Made by a program: the position numbers and the translations under genes. The notes under the pieces were generated by a model. The model ran no database searches, was not told where the DNA came from, and was given only the letters and a program-made list of their open reading frames with translations. Source: Thermotogae bacterium (GTDB taxonomy: Bacteria; Thermotogota; Thermotogae; Petrotogales; Petrotogaceae). From it: a DNA stretch of 64,000 nt. Within the stretch, counting starts at the first letter, position 1. Each line of letters starts with the position of its first letter. The stretch covers positions 62,001 to 126,000 of the forward strand of contig JACKPH010000003.1 in assembly GCA_024233675.1 (NCBI GenBank), given 5' to 3'. Below, one piece after another: positions 42,411-51,499 of this stretch.

Positions 42411-43486
42411 TAGTTAGAGCTCCTCCTTTCATCAAATAAAATATCATAATCAACATCAAATTTATCTTTGAGCTCTTTTCTAATTTCATCAAGTGACTTT
42501 TTACCGAAGTTTTTAATTTTCATGAGCTCTTCCGGTGTTTTCTTAAACAGTTCACCTACTGTATTAATTCTTTCTCTCTTAAGACAGTTTTTTGCTCTTT
42601 TTGTAAGATCAAGATTGTCTATTGATGTATCAAGAATTTCTCTTGAAACACCGAGAGCATCAGCTTCGCTGTCATAACTGTCTTCAATATCTACTTCACC
42701 TGTATCCTGGACAGGTTCAAGTACTTCCTCGCCGGCAGAATCTTTCCATGTTTTAGCAATGAAGTTGAAATGTTCTAACAAAAGTGATGTAGACTCTTTT
42801 AATGCTTCATCCGGAACAATATTTTTCTTTGTCCAGATTTCAAGAATAAGTTTATCGTAATCAGTAATTTTACCAACCCTATAATTTTCAGTTATATAAT
42901 TAACTTTCATAACAGGACTGTAAACTCCGTCAAGATAAATATACTCTATATCACTTTTTGCTTCAACGTCTTTTTGTGGGTTTAAAGGCTGTATATCAGA
43001 AGCCTGAACAAATCCTTTACCCGGTGTTGCAAATAAATCAATTTCAACATTTACATTTGAAGTGATATCTGCAATAACCAATTCCGGATTTGCAATTTCT
43101 ACCCCCGCCGGTGTTTTTATGTCCCCAGCTGTAAGCTTTGCAGGACCTTTTTTATTTATTGTTAATTCAATTTCTTCAGTAAGTTTTGTTAATTCTTTTA
43201 TATCATCGATTTTTAATTGCACAAGCTTTAAATTAAGACACATTTCAAGAATATCTTCTTTAACTCCGTCGATTACATCGAATTCATGAAGTTTTCCGGG
43301 TATTCTTATTTTAGTTATAGCAAGAGCCGGTACTGAAGAAAGTAAAACTCTTCTTAAAGCATTTCCTATTGTTATAGCATAACCCTTTTCAAGTGGGAAA
43401 AGCTCATATCTTGCATAATTATATTCCTGTCCATTTAAATCCTGTTCAACCTTTTTAAATTCTTTAGGTTTTATAATTAGTTCCAT
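42410..43486 (-). CDS. rpoA: RNA polymerase alpha subunit
   Basis: 358 residues, about 30-45 longer than in most bacteria, mainly because of an acidic linker (about 255-285, EEVLEPVQDTGEVDIED). The N-terminal dimerisation domain has YGHTIGNALRR-type YAITIGNALRRVLLSS. The C-terminal domain has the helix-hairpin-helix LTKRAKNCLKRERINTVGEL and IKNFGKKSLDEI, which contacts UP elements and activators. SD GGGGGAATAAT lies before the ATG. Confidence 0.97.
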   Translation of the reverse strand: MELIIKPKEFKKVEQDLNGQEYNYARYELFPLEKGYAITIGNALRRVLLSSVPALAITKIRIPGKLHEFDVIDGVKEDILEMCLNLKLVQLKIDDIKELTKLTEEIELTINKKGPAKLTAGDIKTPAGVEIANPELVIADITSNVNVEIDLFATPGKGFVQASDIQPLNPQKDVEAKSDIEYIYLDGVYSPVMKVNYITENYRVGKITDYDKLILEIWTKKNIVPDEALKESTSLLLEHFNFIAKTWKDSAGEEVLEPVQDTGEVDIEDSYDSEADALGVSREILDTSIDNLDLTKRAKNCLKRERINTVGELFKKTPEELMKIKNFGKKSLDEIRKELKDKFDVDYDILFDERRSSN

Positions 43487-43581
43487 ATTATTCCCCCAGT
43501 CAGTTTACACTTCCCGGAGTACACCTCCTTTCCCGCCTTTTGGGCAAGGTGAAACTCGAAAAAACAAAAGAAACAAAAAGA
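43487..43581 (-). promoter_or_regulatory. rpsD-rpoA spacer with a sequestered SD-like motif
   Basis: This 95-nt leader contains an unused GGAGGTG (43522-43528) folded in a GGAG/CTCC mini-hairpin (43516-43528), preceded by a GCC/GGC hairpin. No reading frame of note follows it. It could be a ribosomal-protein (S4) binding site, but nothing more can be shown from sequence. Confidence 0.3.
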
Positions 43582-44211
43582 TTACTTTGAGTAAAGTTCG
43601 ATAATTGCCTGAACATCTACAGGTACTTCAAGTTCTTCAATTTTAGGTAATCTTGTGAATGTACCTTTAAACTGATCATAGTTTACTTCTAACCATGATT
43701 TACCTGATACTCTTTTTCCTGTTAATTCAATACCGTCTTTTATCTGCTGTGTTGATCTGCTTCCTTCCTTTATTTCTACGATATCTCCTGCTCTTAATCT
43801 GTAAGAAGGTATATCTACTTTTTTACCGTTTACAAGAATATGTCCGTGTCTTATCATCTGTCTTGAAGTTCTTCTGTTAACAGAGAATCCCATCTGAAAT
43901 AATGCACTGTCTAATCTTGATTCAAGAATCTGCATTAAAACTTCACCGGTTTCTCCCTGTCTTCTTGCTGCTTCTTCAAAATATGTTCTGAACTGTCTTT
44001 CAAGCATTCCGTAAATTCTTTTTAATGCCTGTTTTGCTCTAAGCTGTATACCATACTGTGTTAATTTTTTATTTTCTTTACCATGCTGACCAGGTGCATA
44101 ATTTCTTTTTGATACAGCACATTTATCTGTATAACATCTTTCACCTTTTAAATACATTTTAAAACCTTCACGTCTGCAAAGTTTACAGAGCGGACCTGTG
44201 TATTTTGCCAT
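43582..44211 (-). CDS. rpsD: 30S ribosomal protein S4
   Basis: 209 residues. The N-terminal zinc finger is intact (CKLCRREG...ERCYTDKC), so this is the zinc-binding type. The S4 RNA-binding domain contains SRRTSRQMIRHGHILVNGKKV-like text (about 95-120). It starts 16S rRNA folding and in many bacteria regulates the alpha operon. It lies 25 nt after rpsK with SD AGGAGGTAAG. Confidence 0.97.
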   Translation of the reverse strand: MAKYTGPLCKLCRREGFKMYLKGERCYTDKCAVSKRNYAPGQHGKENKKLTQYGIQLRAKQALKRIYGMLERQFRTYFEEAARRQGETGEVLMQILESRLDSALFQMGFSVNRRTSRQMIRHGHILVNGKKVDIPSYRLRAGDIVEIKEGSRSTQQIKDGIELTGKRVSGKSWLEVNYDQFKGTFTRLPKIEELEVPVDVQAIIELYSK

Positions 44212-44236
44212 TATTCACTTACCTCCTTCAGGTCTA

Positions 44237-44623
44237 TCAGAATCTCTTTTTCTTTGGTCTGCAACCATTATGTGGAATCGGAGTAACGTCTCTTATACCT
44301 TCAACGTTTAAACCTGCTGCCTGTAATGATCTTATAGCAGATTCCCTACCGGAACCAGGTCCGTTAACTTCAACGTCAACTCTCGAAATACCTAATTTCA
44401 TAGCTTCTTTAGCAACTTTATCTGCAGCCAACTGTGAAGCATACGGAGTTCCTTTTTTTGTTCCTTTGAATCCGGAATTTCCTCCGCTAGACCACAAAAC
44501 AGGATTTCCTTTTGCATCAGTAAGAGTAATTATAGTATTATTAAATGTTGATTTAATATGTACTACGCCTTTATCAATTGATATTTTTTTCTTTTTTGGA
44601 GTTGCTGAACCTCTTTTTGCCAT
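44237..44623 (-). CDS. rpsK: 30S ribosomal protein S11
   Basis: 128 residues from the ATG at 44623 (8 nt after GGAGG); a TTG just before it is the alternative start. Family motifs: HIKSTFNNTIITLTD, KGTKKGTPYASQLAAD and the C-terminal GIRDVTPIPHNGCRPKKKR. S11 lines the platform near the mRNA exit. Confidence 0.97.
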   Translation of the reverse strand: MAKRGSATPKKKKISIDKGVVHIKSTFNNTIITLTDAKGNPVLWSSGGNSGFKGTKKGTPYASQLAADKVAKEAMKLGISRVDVEVNGPGSGRESAIRSLQAAGLNVEGIRDVTPIPHNGCRPKKKRF

Positions 44624-44647
44624 CAAATTAACCTCCTCACAGAAAGA

Positions 44648-45013
44648 TTATTTTTTCTTAATTTTTGTATTTCTTGGTCCTTTTCTTGTTCTTGCATTAG
44701 CATGTGTTTTCTGACCTCTTACAGGAAGTTTGTTTTTATGTCTGTAACCTCTGTAAGAACCTATTTCTATAAGTCTTTTTATATCCCTGTTTATATCCTG
44801 TCTTAAATCACCTTCAACTTTGAAGTTTTCGTTTATATAATGTGTAATCTTTGAAACTTCATCAGAATCGAGTTCATTTGCTTTCTTTTCAGGATCTATA
44901 CCGGTTGCATCCAATATTTCCATAGCTCTGTTAGGTCCTATACCATAAATGTATCTTAGAGCTACGAAAAGTTTTTTGTTGTTTGGTATTTCAACACCAA
45001 GAATACGTGCCAT
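44648..45013 (-). CDS. rpsM: 30S ribosomal protein S13
   Basis: 121 residues. The helix-hairpin region IPNNKKLFVALRYIYGIG and the C-terminal GYRHKNKLPVRGQKTHANARTRKG are characteristic. S13 contacts the A-site finger and the P-site tRNA. SD GGAGG lies 9 nt before the ATG. Confidence 0.97.
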   Translation of the reverse strand: MARILGVEIPNNKKLFVALRYIYGIGPNRAMEILDATGIDPEKKANELDSDEVSKITHYINENFKVEGDLRQDINRDIKRLIEIGSYRGYRHKNKLPVRGQKTHANARTRKGPRNTKIKKK

Positions 45014-45032
45014 TCAACATTACCTCCTTAAA

Positions 45033-45149
45033 TTAACCCTGTCTCTGGTTGTGTTTAGGATTCTTTTTACAGATAACCCATACTCTTCCATTTCTTCTCA
45101 CAACTGTACAGTGTTCGCATCTTTTTTTAACAGAAGCTCTGACTCTCAT
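45033..45149 (-). CDS. rpmJ: 50S ribosomal protein L36
   Basis: A 38-codon gene. The translation starts MRVRASVKKRCEHC and ends KKNPKHNQRQG. The zinc ligands are of the C-x2-C...C...H form (CEHC, ICK, KHN), so it is the zinc-binding L36. SD GGGGAGGA lies before the ATG. It fits exactly between infA and rpsM, its conserved place. Confidence 0.97.
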   Translation of the reverse strand: MRVRASVKKRCEHCTVVRRNGRVWVICKKNPKHNQRQG

Positions 45150-45169
45150 CTTTAATCCTCCCCATGTTA

Positions 45170-45424
45170 TTAATTTTCATTATCTTCTTCATCTATTCTT
45201 TTAATTTTTTCTCTTCTGACTATTCTACCTCGGTTCAAATCATAAATCGAAACTTCAACGGTAACTTTATCGCCAGGAAGAAGCCTTATGAAATTTTTTC
45301 GCATTTTGCCTGAAATATGGGACAGAACTACATGTCCGTTCTCAAGTTCTACCCTAAAAGTAGCGTTGGGTAAAGATTCCAGTATCTTTCCCTGTAAAAC
45401 TATTACATCATCCTTTTTAGCCAT
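45170..45424 (-). CDS. infA: Translation initiation factor IF-1
   Basis: 84 residues from the second of two adjacent ATGs, chosen because GGGGGG lies about 5 nt upstream. It is one S1/OB domain (VIVLQGKILESLPNATFRVEL, HISGKMRKNFIRLLPGDKVTVE), with an acidic tail RIDEEDNEN about 10 residues longer than the 72-residue standard. IF-1 blocks the A site during initiation. Confidence 0.96.
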   Translation of the reverse strand: MAKKDDVIVLQGKILESLPNATFRVELENGHVVLSHISGKMRKNFIRLLPGDKVTVEVSIYDLNRGRIVRREKIKRIDEEDNEN

Positions 45425-45445
45425 CATTACCCCCCTTTCCAGGGT

Positions 45446-46198
45446 TTAAAGTTTGGTTATTATTTCTGCACCGTTATCAGTAACCAAAACAGTATGTTCG
45501 AAATGTGCCGCCGGACTTTTGTCAAGGGTTACCGCAGTCCAGTTGTCTTCAAGTATTTCAACCCTGTAGTCACCAAGACTTATCATAGGCTCTATAGCAA
45601 GTGTCATGTTTTTTCTCATAACGGGACCTTTACCGGGAGTTCCGTAATTCGGAATCTGCGGATCCTCATGAAGCTTTCTTCCCACACCGTGACCTACATA
45701 ATCTCTTATCACACCGTATCCGTAAGGCTTTACATAACTTTCAACGGCATAACCTATATCTCCTATTCTGTTACCTGGCTTTACAGCTTTTATACCTTCG
45801 TACAAGGATTCTTCAGTAACTTTTACAAGTTTTTTGATATCTTCTGATACATTTCCCACAAGATAGGTTCTTGCACTGTCAGCTACATATCCTTCGAGGG
45901 TAACTCCGCAGTCAACGGAAATAATATCACCATCTTTGAATATCTTTGTATCAAGCGCAAACCCATGAACTATTTCTTCGTTTAAAGACATACAGGTTGC
46001 ATAAGGAAATCCGCCATATCCTTTAAATGACGGTATACATTTCTCTTTATCCATATACTCATTTACTTTTTGCTCGACATAAGCAGCACTTACACCCGGT
46101 TTTATGAGTCCGGGTATTATTTCATCAAGGAGACGGGCTAATTTAATGCCCGCCCGTCTCATCATTTCAACTTCTCTTTCAGTCTTAATTATAATCAT
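45446..46198 (-). CDS. map: Methionine aminopeptidase, type I
   Basis: 250 residues from the ATG at 46198, which follows GAAGGAGATATT; longer readings extend into adk and lack an SD. The catalytic His and five metal ligands lie in the usual motifs: NEEIVHGF, SVDCGVTLEGYVADSART, GHGVGRKLHEDPQIPNYG, AIEPMIS and HFEHTVLVT. It removes initiator Met from new proteins. No zinc-finger extension. Confidence 0.97.
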   Translation of the reverse strand: MIIIKTEREVEMMRRAGIKLARLLDEIIPGLIKPGVSAAYVEQKVNEYMDKEKCIPSFKGYGGFPYATCMSLNEEIVHGFALDTKIFKDGDIISVDCGVTLEGYVADSARTYLVGNVSEDIKKLVKVTEESLYEGIKAVKPGNRIGDIGYAVESYVKPYGYGVIRDYVGHGVGRKLHEDPQIPNYGTPGKGPVMRKNMTLAIEPMISLGDYRVEILEDNWTAVTLDKSPAAHFEHTVLVTDNGAEIITKL

Positions 46199-46211
46199 AA
46201 TAATATCTCCT

Positions 46212-46856
46212 TCAGAGAGACAGGTTACCCAGTATATTAAACAATTCTTTTGTAACATCCGGAACATCCATAGCCCCGTCTATTGTAACAACTTTGTTGT
46301 TTTTCTTATAAAATTCTATTACAGGCTCTGTATTCTTCAGATAAACCTGATACCTGTCTCTGACAACTTCTTCTTTATCGTCTGTCCTCTGTACAAGTTC
46401 ATGTCCGTCAACGTCACAAATATTGTCTTTTATGGGTTTTAAAGATATTATATTGTAAACCTTTCCGCATTCCGGGCATACCCTTCTGCTGGATATTCTT
46501 TTTACGACTTCTTCTTCCGAAACATCTATGAGTACAGCTTTATCAATATTTTTGTTCATTGATTTTAAAGCTTCTTCAAGAAATTCTGCCTGAGGAAGTG
46601 TTCTTGGATATCCGTCAAGAATAAAACTATCCAATTCTGCTAATGTTTCTTTTACTAAAGCATTCATTATATCATCGGAAACCAAATCTCCTCTTTCGAG
46701 AATTTCGGCAACCTTAAGACCAATTTCTGTCTTGTTTTTTACTGAATTTCTGAGCATATCACCGGTAGAAATATGAGGAATATTAAATTTTTCGGCAACC
46801 ATTTTTGCCTGAGTTCCTTTACCGGCACCCGGTGGTCCAAAAAATAATAATTTCAT
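46212..46856 (-). CDS. adk: Adenylate kinase
   Basis: 214 residues, standard. P-loop FFGPPGAGKGTQ (residues 5-16), NMP-binding region ISTGDMLR, DGYPRT, and a long LID of the zinc-binding type with CPECGKVY and a CDVD-type second half (three Cys plus Asp). It keeps AMP, ADP and ATP in equilibrium. It lies 1 nt after secY, as in many bacteria. Confidence 0.97.
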   Translation of the reverse strand: MKLLFFGPPGAGKGTQAKMVAEKFNIPHISTGDMLRNSVKNKTEIGLKVAEILERGDLVSDDIMNALVKETLAELDSFILDGYPRTLPQAEFLEEALKSMNKNIDKAVLIDVSEEEVVKRISSRRVCPECGKVYNIISLKPIKDNICDVDGHELVQRTDDKEEVVRDRYQVYLKNTEPVIEFYKKNNKVVTIDGAMDVPDVTKELFNILGNLSL

Positions 46857-46857
46857 A

Positions 46858-48138
46858 TTATCTCCTTCCTCTCAGCTTACCTTTTTTCATGAAACCTTCA
46901 TACTGTCTTACAATCATATGTGATTCCATCTGCTGTACTATATCAAGCGCAACACCTACAGAAATAAGCGCAGATGTTCCTCCTATCCATATTCCTACAT
47001 CAGAAGCACTTCTTACAACGTAAGGAAGTATTGAAATAACAACTAAGAAAACAGCTCCTATAAATGTAACTCTTGACATTGCCGAAGTAATATATTTTGT
47101 TGTCGGAGCTCCTGGTCTTATTCCTGGTATAAATCCTCCGTAATTTTTTATATTATCAGCAACTTCTTCAGGGTTCATAACTATAGAACTGTAGAAGTAA
47201 GTAAAGAAAAATACAAGTAGTGCATATACTATAAGATAGAACCATGAACCTATTTTAAACAGGGAATCATCCCATGTCCATTTTGTAAATCCTGAAATTA
47301 AAGAAGGTAATGTCATAAGAGCAGAAGCAAAAATGATCGGCATAACTCCTCCGCCATTTACTTTTATAGGTATATAAGTAGACTGTCCGCCGTACATTTT
47401 ATTACCTACAACTCTTTTTGCATACTGAACATTTACTCTTCTTTCAGCAGTCTGAACTGCAACAACTGCAATAACAGTAATAATAACAATAACCAAAAGA
47501 AGTACCCATTCAAGAACACTTAGCTGTCCTACAAGAGCACTCGCAATATATCCGGGATATCTTGAAACTATACCGGCAAAAATAAGTACAGAAATTCCGT
47601 TTCCGATTCCTTTTTCTGTGATCATTTCACCCAACCATAACAGGAACATTGTACCGGCTATTATTGAAAGTGTTGATAAAAGAACGAAAACTGGCATAGG
47701 TAATGTTGCAACTCTTGAACCTGCAACACCTATAGAAATAAATAATCCCTGAATTAAAGCTAATCCTAAAGTAATCTGTCTTGTTATTTTTGAGAATTTC
47801 TTTCTTCCGGATTCTCCCTCTTTCTGCATTTCTTTAAGACTCGGTATTACTGATCCAAGCAGAGAAAGAATAATAGAAGCATTAATATAAGGTGTAACAC
47901 TTAATACAAATATTGAGTATTTACTCAATGCACCACCGGCAAAAACATCAAAAAAGTTTATAAATCCCCCTGTAGCCCCTGTTTTTATACTGTCCAATAC
48001 CCCCTGCCATGCATTCATGTCCATACCAGGTATAGGTATATATATCCCGATTCTGAATCCTATAAGTGCCAAAAGTGTAAAAATGACACGATCCCGGAGT
48101 TCCGGGATCCTAAATATATTCTTGAATGCGGTGGTCAT
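46858..48138 (-). CDS. secY: Preprotein translocase subunit SecY
   Basis: 426 residues with about ten membrane segments. Family motifs: GIYIPIPGMD in the first loop, GGALSKYSIFVLSVTPYINASII and the C-terminal MESHMIVRQYEGFMKKGKLRGRR. With SecE it forms the channel for secretion and membrane insertion. It overlaps rplO by 4 nt (ATGA), so translation is coupled. Confidence 0.97.
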   Translation of the reverse strand: MTTAFKNIFRIPELRDRVIFTLLALIGFRIGIYIPIPGMDMNAWQGVLDSIKTGATGGFINFFDVFAGGALSKYSIFVLSVTPYINASIILSLLGSVIPSLKEMQKEGESGRKKFSKITRQITLGLALIQGLFISIGVAGSRVATLPMPVFVLLSTLSIIAGTMFLLWLGEMITEKGIGNGISVLIFAGIVSRYPGYIASALVGQLSVLEWVLLLVIVIITVIAVVAVQTAERRVNVQYAKRVVGNKMYGGQSTYIPIKVNGGGVMPIIFASALMTLPSLISGFTKWTWDDSLFKIGSWFYLIVYALLVFFFTYFYSSIVMNPEEVADNIKNYGGFIPGIRPGAPTTKYITSAMSRVTFIGAVFLVVISILPYVVRSASDVGIWIGGTSALISVGVALDIVQQMESHMIVRQYEGFMKKGKLRGRR

Positions 48139-48593
48139 TCTGCAATCACCTCTGCTTTACCACCAGCAGCTTCAATTTTTGTTTTTGCAGATTCAGAGAA
48201 TTTATGGGCTTTTACAGTTAGGGGTTTTGTTATTTCACCGTTTCCTAAAATTTTTAGACCATCATTTAATTTTTTTATTAATTTTTTCTCTAATAATTTT
48301 TCAGCAGTAACTTCCTCTCCGGCCTGAAATTTTTCTTCAAGTACGGAAAGATTTAATGTTGCATATATTTTTTTGAATGGAGTATTTGTGAATCCTACTT
48401 TAGGTGATCTTCTGTAAAGAGTTGTCTGTCCGCCTTCAAAAGCAGGTCTAACTTTACCTCTTCCTCTTGATCCCTGACCGTTTTCACCACGTCCGCCTGT
48501 TTTACCGAGACCTGATCCAGGTCCTCTTCCTAATCTTTTTTTCTTCTGTCTTGATCCTTCATTAGGTCTCAAGTCTTCTATTCTTAAACTCAT
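48135..48593 (-). CDS. rplO: 50S ribosomal protein L15
   Basis: 152 residues. The N-terminal glycine/arginine-rich extension (RLGRGPGSGLGKTGGRGENGQ-like region) and KVRPAFEGGQTTLYRRSPK are typical. It organises late steps of 50S assembly. It follows rpmD by 13 nt with SD GAGGGGGT. Confidence 0.97.
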   Translation of the reverse strand: MSLRIEDLRPNEGSRQKKKRLGRGPGSGLGKTGGRGENGQGSRGRGKVRPAFEGGQTTLYRRSPKVGFTNTPFKKIYATLNLSVLEEKFQAGEEVTAEKLLEKKLIKKLNDGLKILGNGEITKPLTVKAHKFSESAKTKIEAAGGKAEVIAE

Positions 48594-48606
48594 TTCAATT
48601 ACCCCC

Positions 48607-48792
48607 TCATTCTGCTATTTCTTCTACTTTTACGAGGTGATTTACTTTTACAATCATTCCGCGAATCTGTGGATTGTCCGGCATAATTACAGTTTTGTTA
48701 GGTTTGTTTAATCTTAAAGCATCAAGCGTTGCTAACTGTCTGTAATTTTTTCCGGCTCTTCCTCTTACCAAAGTGATTTTTAAACTTGCCAT
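48607..48792 (-). CDS. rpmD: 50S ribosomal protein L30
   Basis: 61 residues, normal for the bacterial short form. LKITLVRGRAGK, LRLNKPNKTVIMPDNPQIRGMI and the C-terminal VNHLVKVEE are characteristic. It lies 2 nt after rpsE. Confidence 0.96.
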   Translation of the reverse strand: MASLKITLVRGRAGKNYRQLATLDALRLNKPNKTVIMPDNPQIRGMIVKVNHLVKVEEIAE

Positions 48793-48794
48793 AA

Positions 48795-49328
48795 TTATCC
48801 CTCCCTGTGAGCACCTTTGAAAACTTGTTTCACAGAGATGTCTCTCAGCTCTGCATATTTTTCAGGTGATTTCAAGGCTTCTAATCCATTAAGTGTTGCC
48901 TGAGCAAGGTTTAACACAGTTGTAGAACCAAGTGATTTCGTAAGAATATTAGTTACTCCTGCTAATTCAACAACAGCACGAACAGGTGCTGAAGCAATTA
49001 TACCTGTACCAGGTGCAGCAGGCATTAACATTATTTTAGAAGAATCCTGTCTTCCTCTTATTTCATGAGGAATGGTTCCGTTTTTAACGGGAACTGTAAC
49101 CATTGCTTTTTTTGCATTGTCAATTGACTTTCTTATAGCCTGAGGTACTTCTCTTGCATTTCCTATACCTACTCCGACTTTTCCGTTCTTGTTACCTACA
49201 ACGGCAACTACTCTGAAAGAAATTGTTTTTCCTCCTGTTGTTACCTTGGTAACTCTTCTTATTTCTATAATTTTTTCTTCAAATTCCTGAGCAACGTCAG
49301 TTGCTTTTACATTTTTATTAAAAGCCAT
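48795..49328 (-). CDS. rpsE: 30S ribosomal protein S5
   Basis: 177 residues. The double-stranded RNA-binding N-terminal half begins EKIIEIRRVTKVTTGGKTISF, and the loop GNKNGKVGVGIGNAREV follows; the C-terminal half includes GTGIIASAPVRAVVELAG. S5 affects decoding accuracy and spectinomycin binding; no obvious resistance change is visible. Confidence 0.97.
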   Translation of the reverse strand: MAFNKNVKATDVAQEFEEKIIEIRRVTKVTTGGKTISFRVVAVVGNKNGKVGVGIGNAREVPQAIRKSIDNAKKAMVTVPVKNGTIPHEIRGRQDSSKIMLMPAAPGTGIIASAPVRAVVELAGVTNILTKSLGSTTVLNLAQATLNGLEALKSPEKYAELRDISVKQVFKGAHREG

Positions 49329-49346
49329 TTTATTAAGAGCACCTCC

Positions 49347-49715
49347 TTAAAAGTCGAGTCCAGCTTCTCTGGCAGAATCTGCAAGGGCTTTTACTCTTCC
49401 ATGGTATTTATAACCGGCTCTGTCAAAAGCTACTTTTGCGATTCCTTTTTCTTTTGCTCTTTCTGCAATTGTTTTTCCGACAACTTTAGCCGCATCAGTA
49501 TTCCATGTTTTAGCTATACCCTTTTTTAATTCTTTATCTATTGTTGATGCAGAAACCATTGTATATCCTGATTCGTCATCAATTATCTGAGCATAAATGT
49601 TTTTTTCACTTCTGTAAACTACCAATCTTGGTCTCTCAGCACTGCCTGAAAGAGTTCTTCTGATTCTTAAATGTCTCTTTCTTCTTGCCGTGTTTTTATC
49701 GAGCTTTTTTATCAT
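49347..49715 (-). CDS. rplR: 50S ribosomal protein L18
   Basis: 122 residues. RLRIRRTLSGSAERPRL-type N-terminus, SEKNIYAQIIDDESGYTMVSAST and the C-terminal FDRAGYKYHGRVKALADSAREAGLDF are typical. It binds 5S rRNA with L5 and L25. SD GGAGGG. Confidence 0.97.
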   Translation of the reverse strand: MIKKLDKNTARRKRHLRIRRTLSGSAERPRLVVYRSEKNIYAQIIDDESGYTMVSASTIDKELKKGIAKTWNTDAAKVVGKTIAERAKEKGIAKVAFDRAGYKYHGRVKALADSAREAGLDF

Positions 49716-49742
49716 TGTAATCCAGCCCTCCTTAATTAACTA

Positions 49743-50297
49743 TTAAACTTTTTTACCTTCTTTTAGATTAATTACTTCTCCTAAGTATCTTACACCTTTA
49801 CCTGAATATACATTCGGCTGTCTGAATTTTCTTATCTTTGCTGCTGTTTCGCCAACAAGATATTTGTCAGAACCTTTTACATTAACCTTATTAGGTGCGG
49901 GAACTTCTATTGTTATTCCTTTAGGTGCATCAAATTCTATAGGATGTGAATAACCTAAATTCATAATAAGTTTGCTACCCTGCAAAGAAGCTCTGTAACC
50001 TATACCGACTATTTCAAGTTCTTTTGTAAATCCTTTTGTAACACCGTCTATCATATTTCTTATATGTGAAGTAAATGTTCCTCTAAGAGCAGTTAATCTT
50101 TTTTCATTAGATTTTCTGTTTGATAATACTTTGTTTGCTACAACAAGAAGTTCATTTTCTTTTATTTCAACAGCTAATTCAGAAATAACTTCCATAGAAA
50201 GTTCTTCTTTTTTTCCTTTAACTGTTAATATTCCGTTTTCAAATTTTACTTCTACACCTTGCGGTATAACGGTTGGTTTATCAGCTATTCTTGACAC
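49743..50297 (-). CDS. rplF: 50S ribosomal protein L6
   Basis: 184 residues. The GTG at 50297 has AAGGAGG upstream and yields SRIADKPTVIPQGVEV. Two repeated alpha/beta domains follow, the second ending with IRKFRQPNVYSGKGVRYLGE and VNLKEGKK-like basic tail. L6 lies near the sarcin-ricin loop and factor-binding site. Confidence 0.97.
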   Translation of the reverse strand: MSRIADKPTVIPQGVEVKFENGILTVKGKKEELSMEVISELAVEIKENELLVVANKVLSNRKSNEKRLTALRGTFTSHIRNMIDGVTKGFTKELEIVGIGYRASLQGSKLIMNLGYSHPIEFDAPKGITIEVPAPNKVNVKGSDKYLVGETAAKIRKFRQPNVYSGKGVRYLGEVINLKEGKKV

Positions 50298-50310
50298 CTT
50301 AAAAACCTCC

Positions 50311-50715
50311 TTACCATACGTAGCAGATTAATTCTCCACCAACGCCGATTTCTCTGGCTTCCTTGTCAGTGAGAACACCTTTAGAGGTGGAAACTACAGC
50401 TATACCCATTCCACCTTTAACCGATGGGATTTCATCTGCTCCAACATATACTCTTCTACCGATTTTTGATACTCTTACTATACCGCTGATTACTTTTTCT
50501 CTGTTTCTTCTGTCACCTTTATATTTTAGTGTAACCTTAAGAACTCCCTGTTTACCGTCTTCGATTAATTTATAATCACCAATATATCCTTCTCTTTTTA
50601 ATATGTCAAGAATTGATTTTTTTAAATTAGAAGCCGGGATTTCAACAGTTTCTTTTAATACAGAATTTGCATTTCTTATTCTTGTTAGCATATCTGCTAT
50701 GGGATCAGACCACAT
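50311..50715 (-). CDS. rpsH: 30S ribosomal protein S8
   Basis: 134 residues. The N-terminus DPIADMLTRIRNANSV and the C-terminal VVSTSKGVLTDKEAREIGVGGELICYVW are diagnostic. S8 binds helix 21 of 16S rRNA and represses the spc operon in E. coli. SD GGAGGGAATCTTAA. Confidence 0.97.
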   Translation of the reverse strand: MWSDPIADMLTRIRNANSVLKETVEIPASNLKKSILDILKREGYIGDYKLIEDGKQGVLKVTLKYKGDRRNREKVISGIVRVSKIGRRVYVGADEIPSVKGGMGIAVVSTSKGVLTDKEAREIGVGGELICYVW

Positions 50716-50729
50716 TTAAGATTCCCTCC

Positions 50730-50915
50730 TTACCAACTAGCCTTCTTAACACCTGGAAGTTTTCCCTCAAGTGCCATTTCTCTAAAACATACTCTGCAAA
50801 GGCCAAATTCTCTATATACTCCTCTAGGTCTACCACAAATTTCACATCTGTTATATTCTCTTGTTGAAAACTTTGAACCTCTTTTCCATTTTTCAACCAT
50901 AGCTTTTTTAGCCAT
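50730..50915 (-). CDS. rpsZ: 30S ribosomal protein S14, short zinc type
   Basis: 61 residues, the short form. Zinc ligands are CEICGRPRG and CRVCFREMA; the start AKKAMVEKWKR and end GKLPGVKKASW are standard. It lies between rplE and rpsH in the conserved order. A 63-codon frame read from 50896 in another phase is only a shadow. Confidence 0.97.
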   Translation of the reverse strand: MAKKAMVEKWKRGSKFSTREYNRCEICGRPRGVYREFGLCRVCFREMALEGKLPGVKKASW

Positions 50916-50935
50916 TTATCAATATCCCTCCAATC

Positions 50936-51484
50936 TTATTTTTTGAATGGGAATCCTACTAATTCAAGTAGTTTCTTTGCTTCTGCATCAGTTTTTGCAG
51001 TTGTTACAACTATAATATCCATTCCCTGTACTCTTTTTACCTGATCCGGTTTCAATTCAGGGAAAACTAACTGTTCGGTTAAACCGAAAGCATAATTTCC
51101 TCTTCCGTCAAAAGAAGCTCCGGATATACCTCTAAAATCTCTTAGTTTAGGAAGAACAACATTTATAAGTTTATATAAAAAATTGTACATTTTCCATCCT
51201 CTGAGAGTAACTTTTGCTCCGATAGGCATTCCTTCTCTAAGCTTAAAGTTTGCAACACTTTTTTTCGCTGCTACTACAACAGCTTTCTGTCCTGCTATAA
51301 GGGAAAGTTCATCAGCATGTTTTGTTACAACATCCTTGTTTCTTGAACCTTCACCGATACCCATATTGATAACAACTTTGTCAATTTTAGGTACCTGATT
51401 TACATTTTTATATCCGAATTCTTTCATCATAGCGGGAATTACTTCTTCTGTATATTTATTCTTAAGCGGAATGTAGTCCATCAT
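50936..51484 (-). CDS. rplE: 50S ribosomal protein L5
   Basis: 182 residues. IDKVVINMGIGEGSRNKDVV, AKKSVANFKLREGMPIG, LPKLRDFRGIS and the C-terminal VTTAKTDAEAKKLLELVGFPF are characteristic. L5 binds 5S rRNA and contacts the P-site tRNA. The first of two ATGs is used, 7-8 nt after GGAGG. Confidence 0.97.
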   Translation of the reverse strand: MMDYIPLKNKYTEEVIPAMMKEFGYKNVNQVPKIDKVVINMGIGEGSRNKDVVTKHADELSLIAGQKAVVVAAKKSVANFKLREGMPIGAKVTLRGWKMYNFLYKLINVVLPKLRDFRGISGASFDGRGNYAFGLTEQLVFPELKPDQVKRVQGMDIIVVTTAKTDAEAKKLLELVGFPFKK

Positions 51485-51499
51485 TTAAATTCCTCCCTA

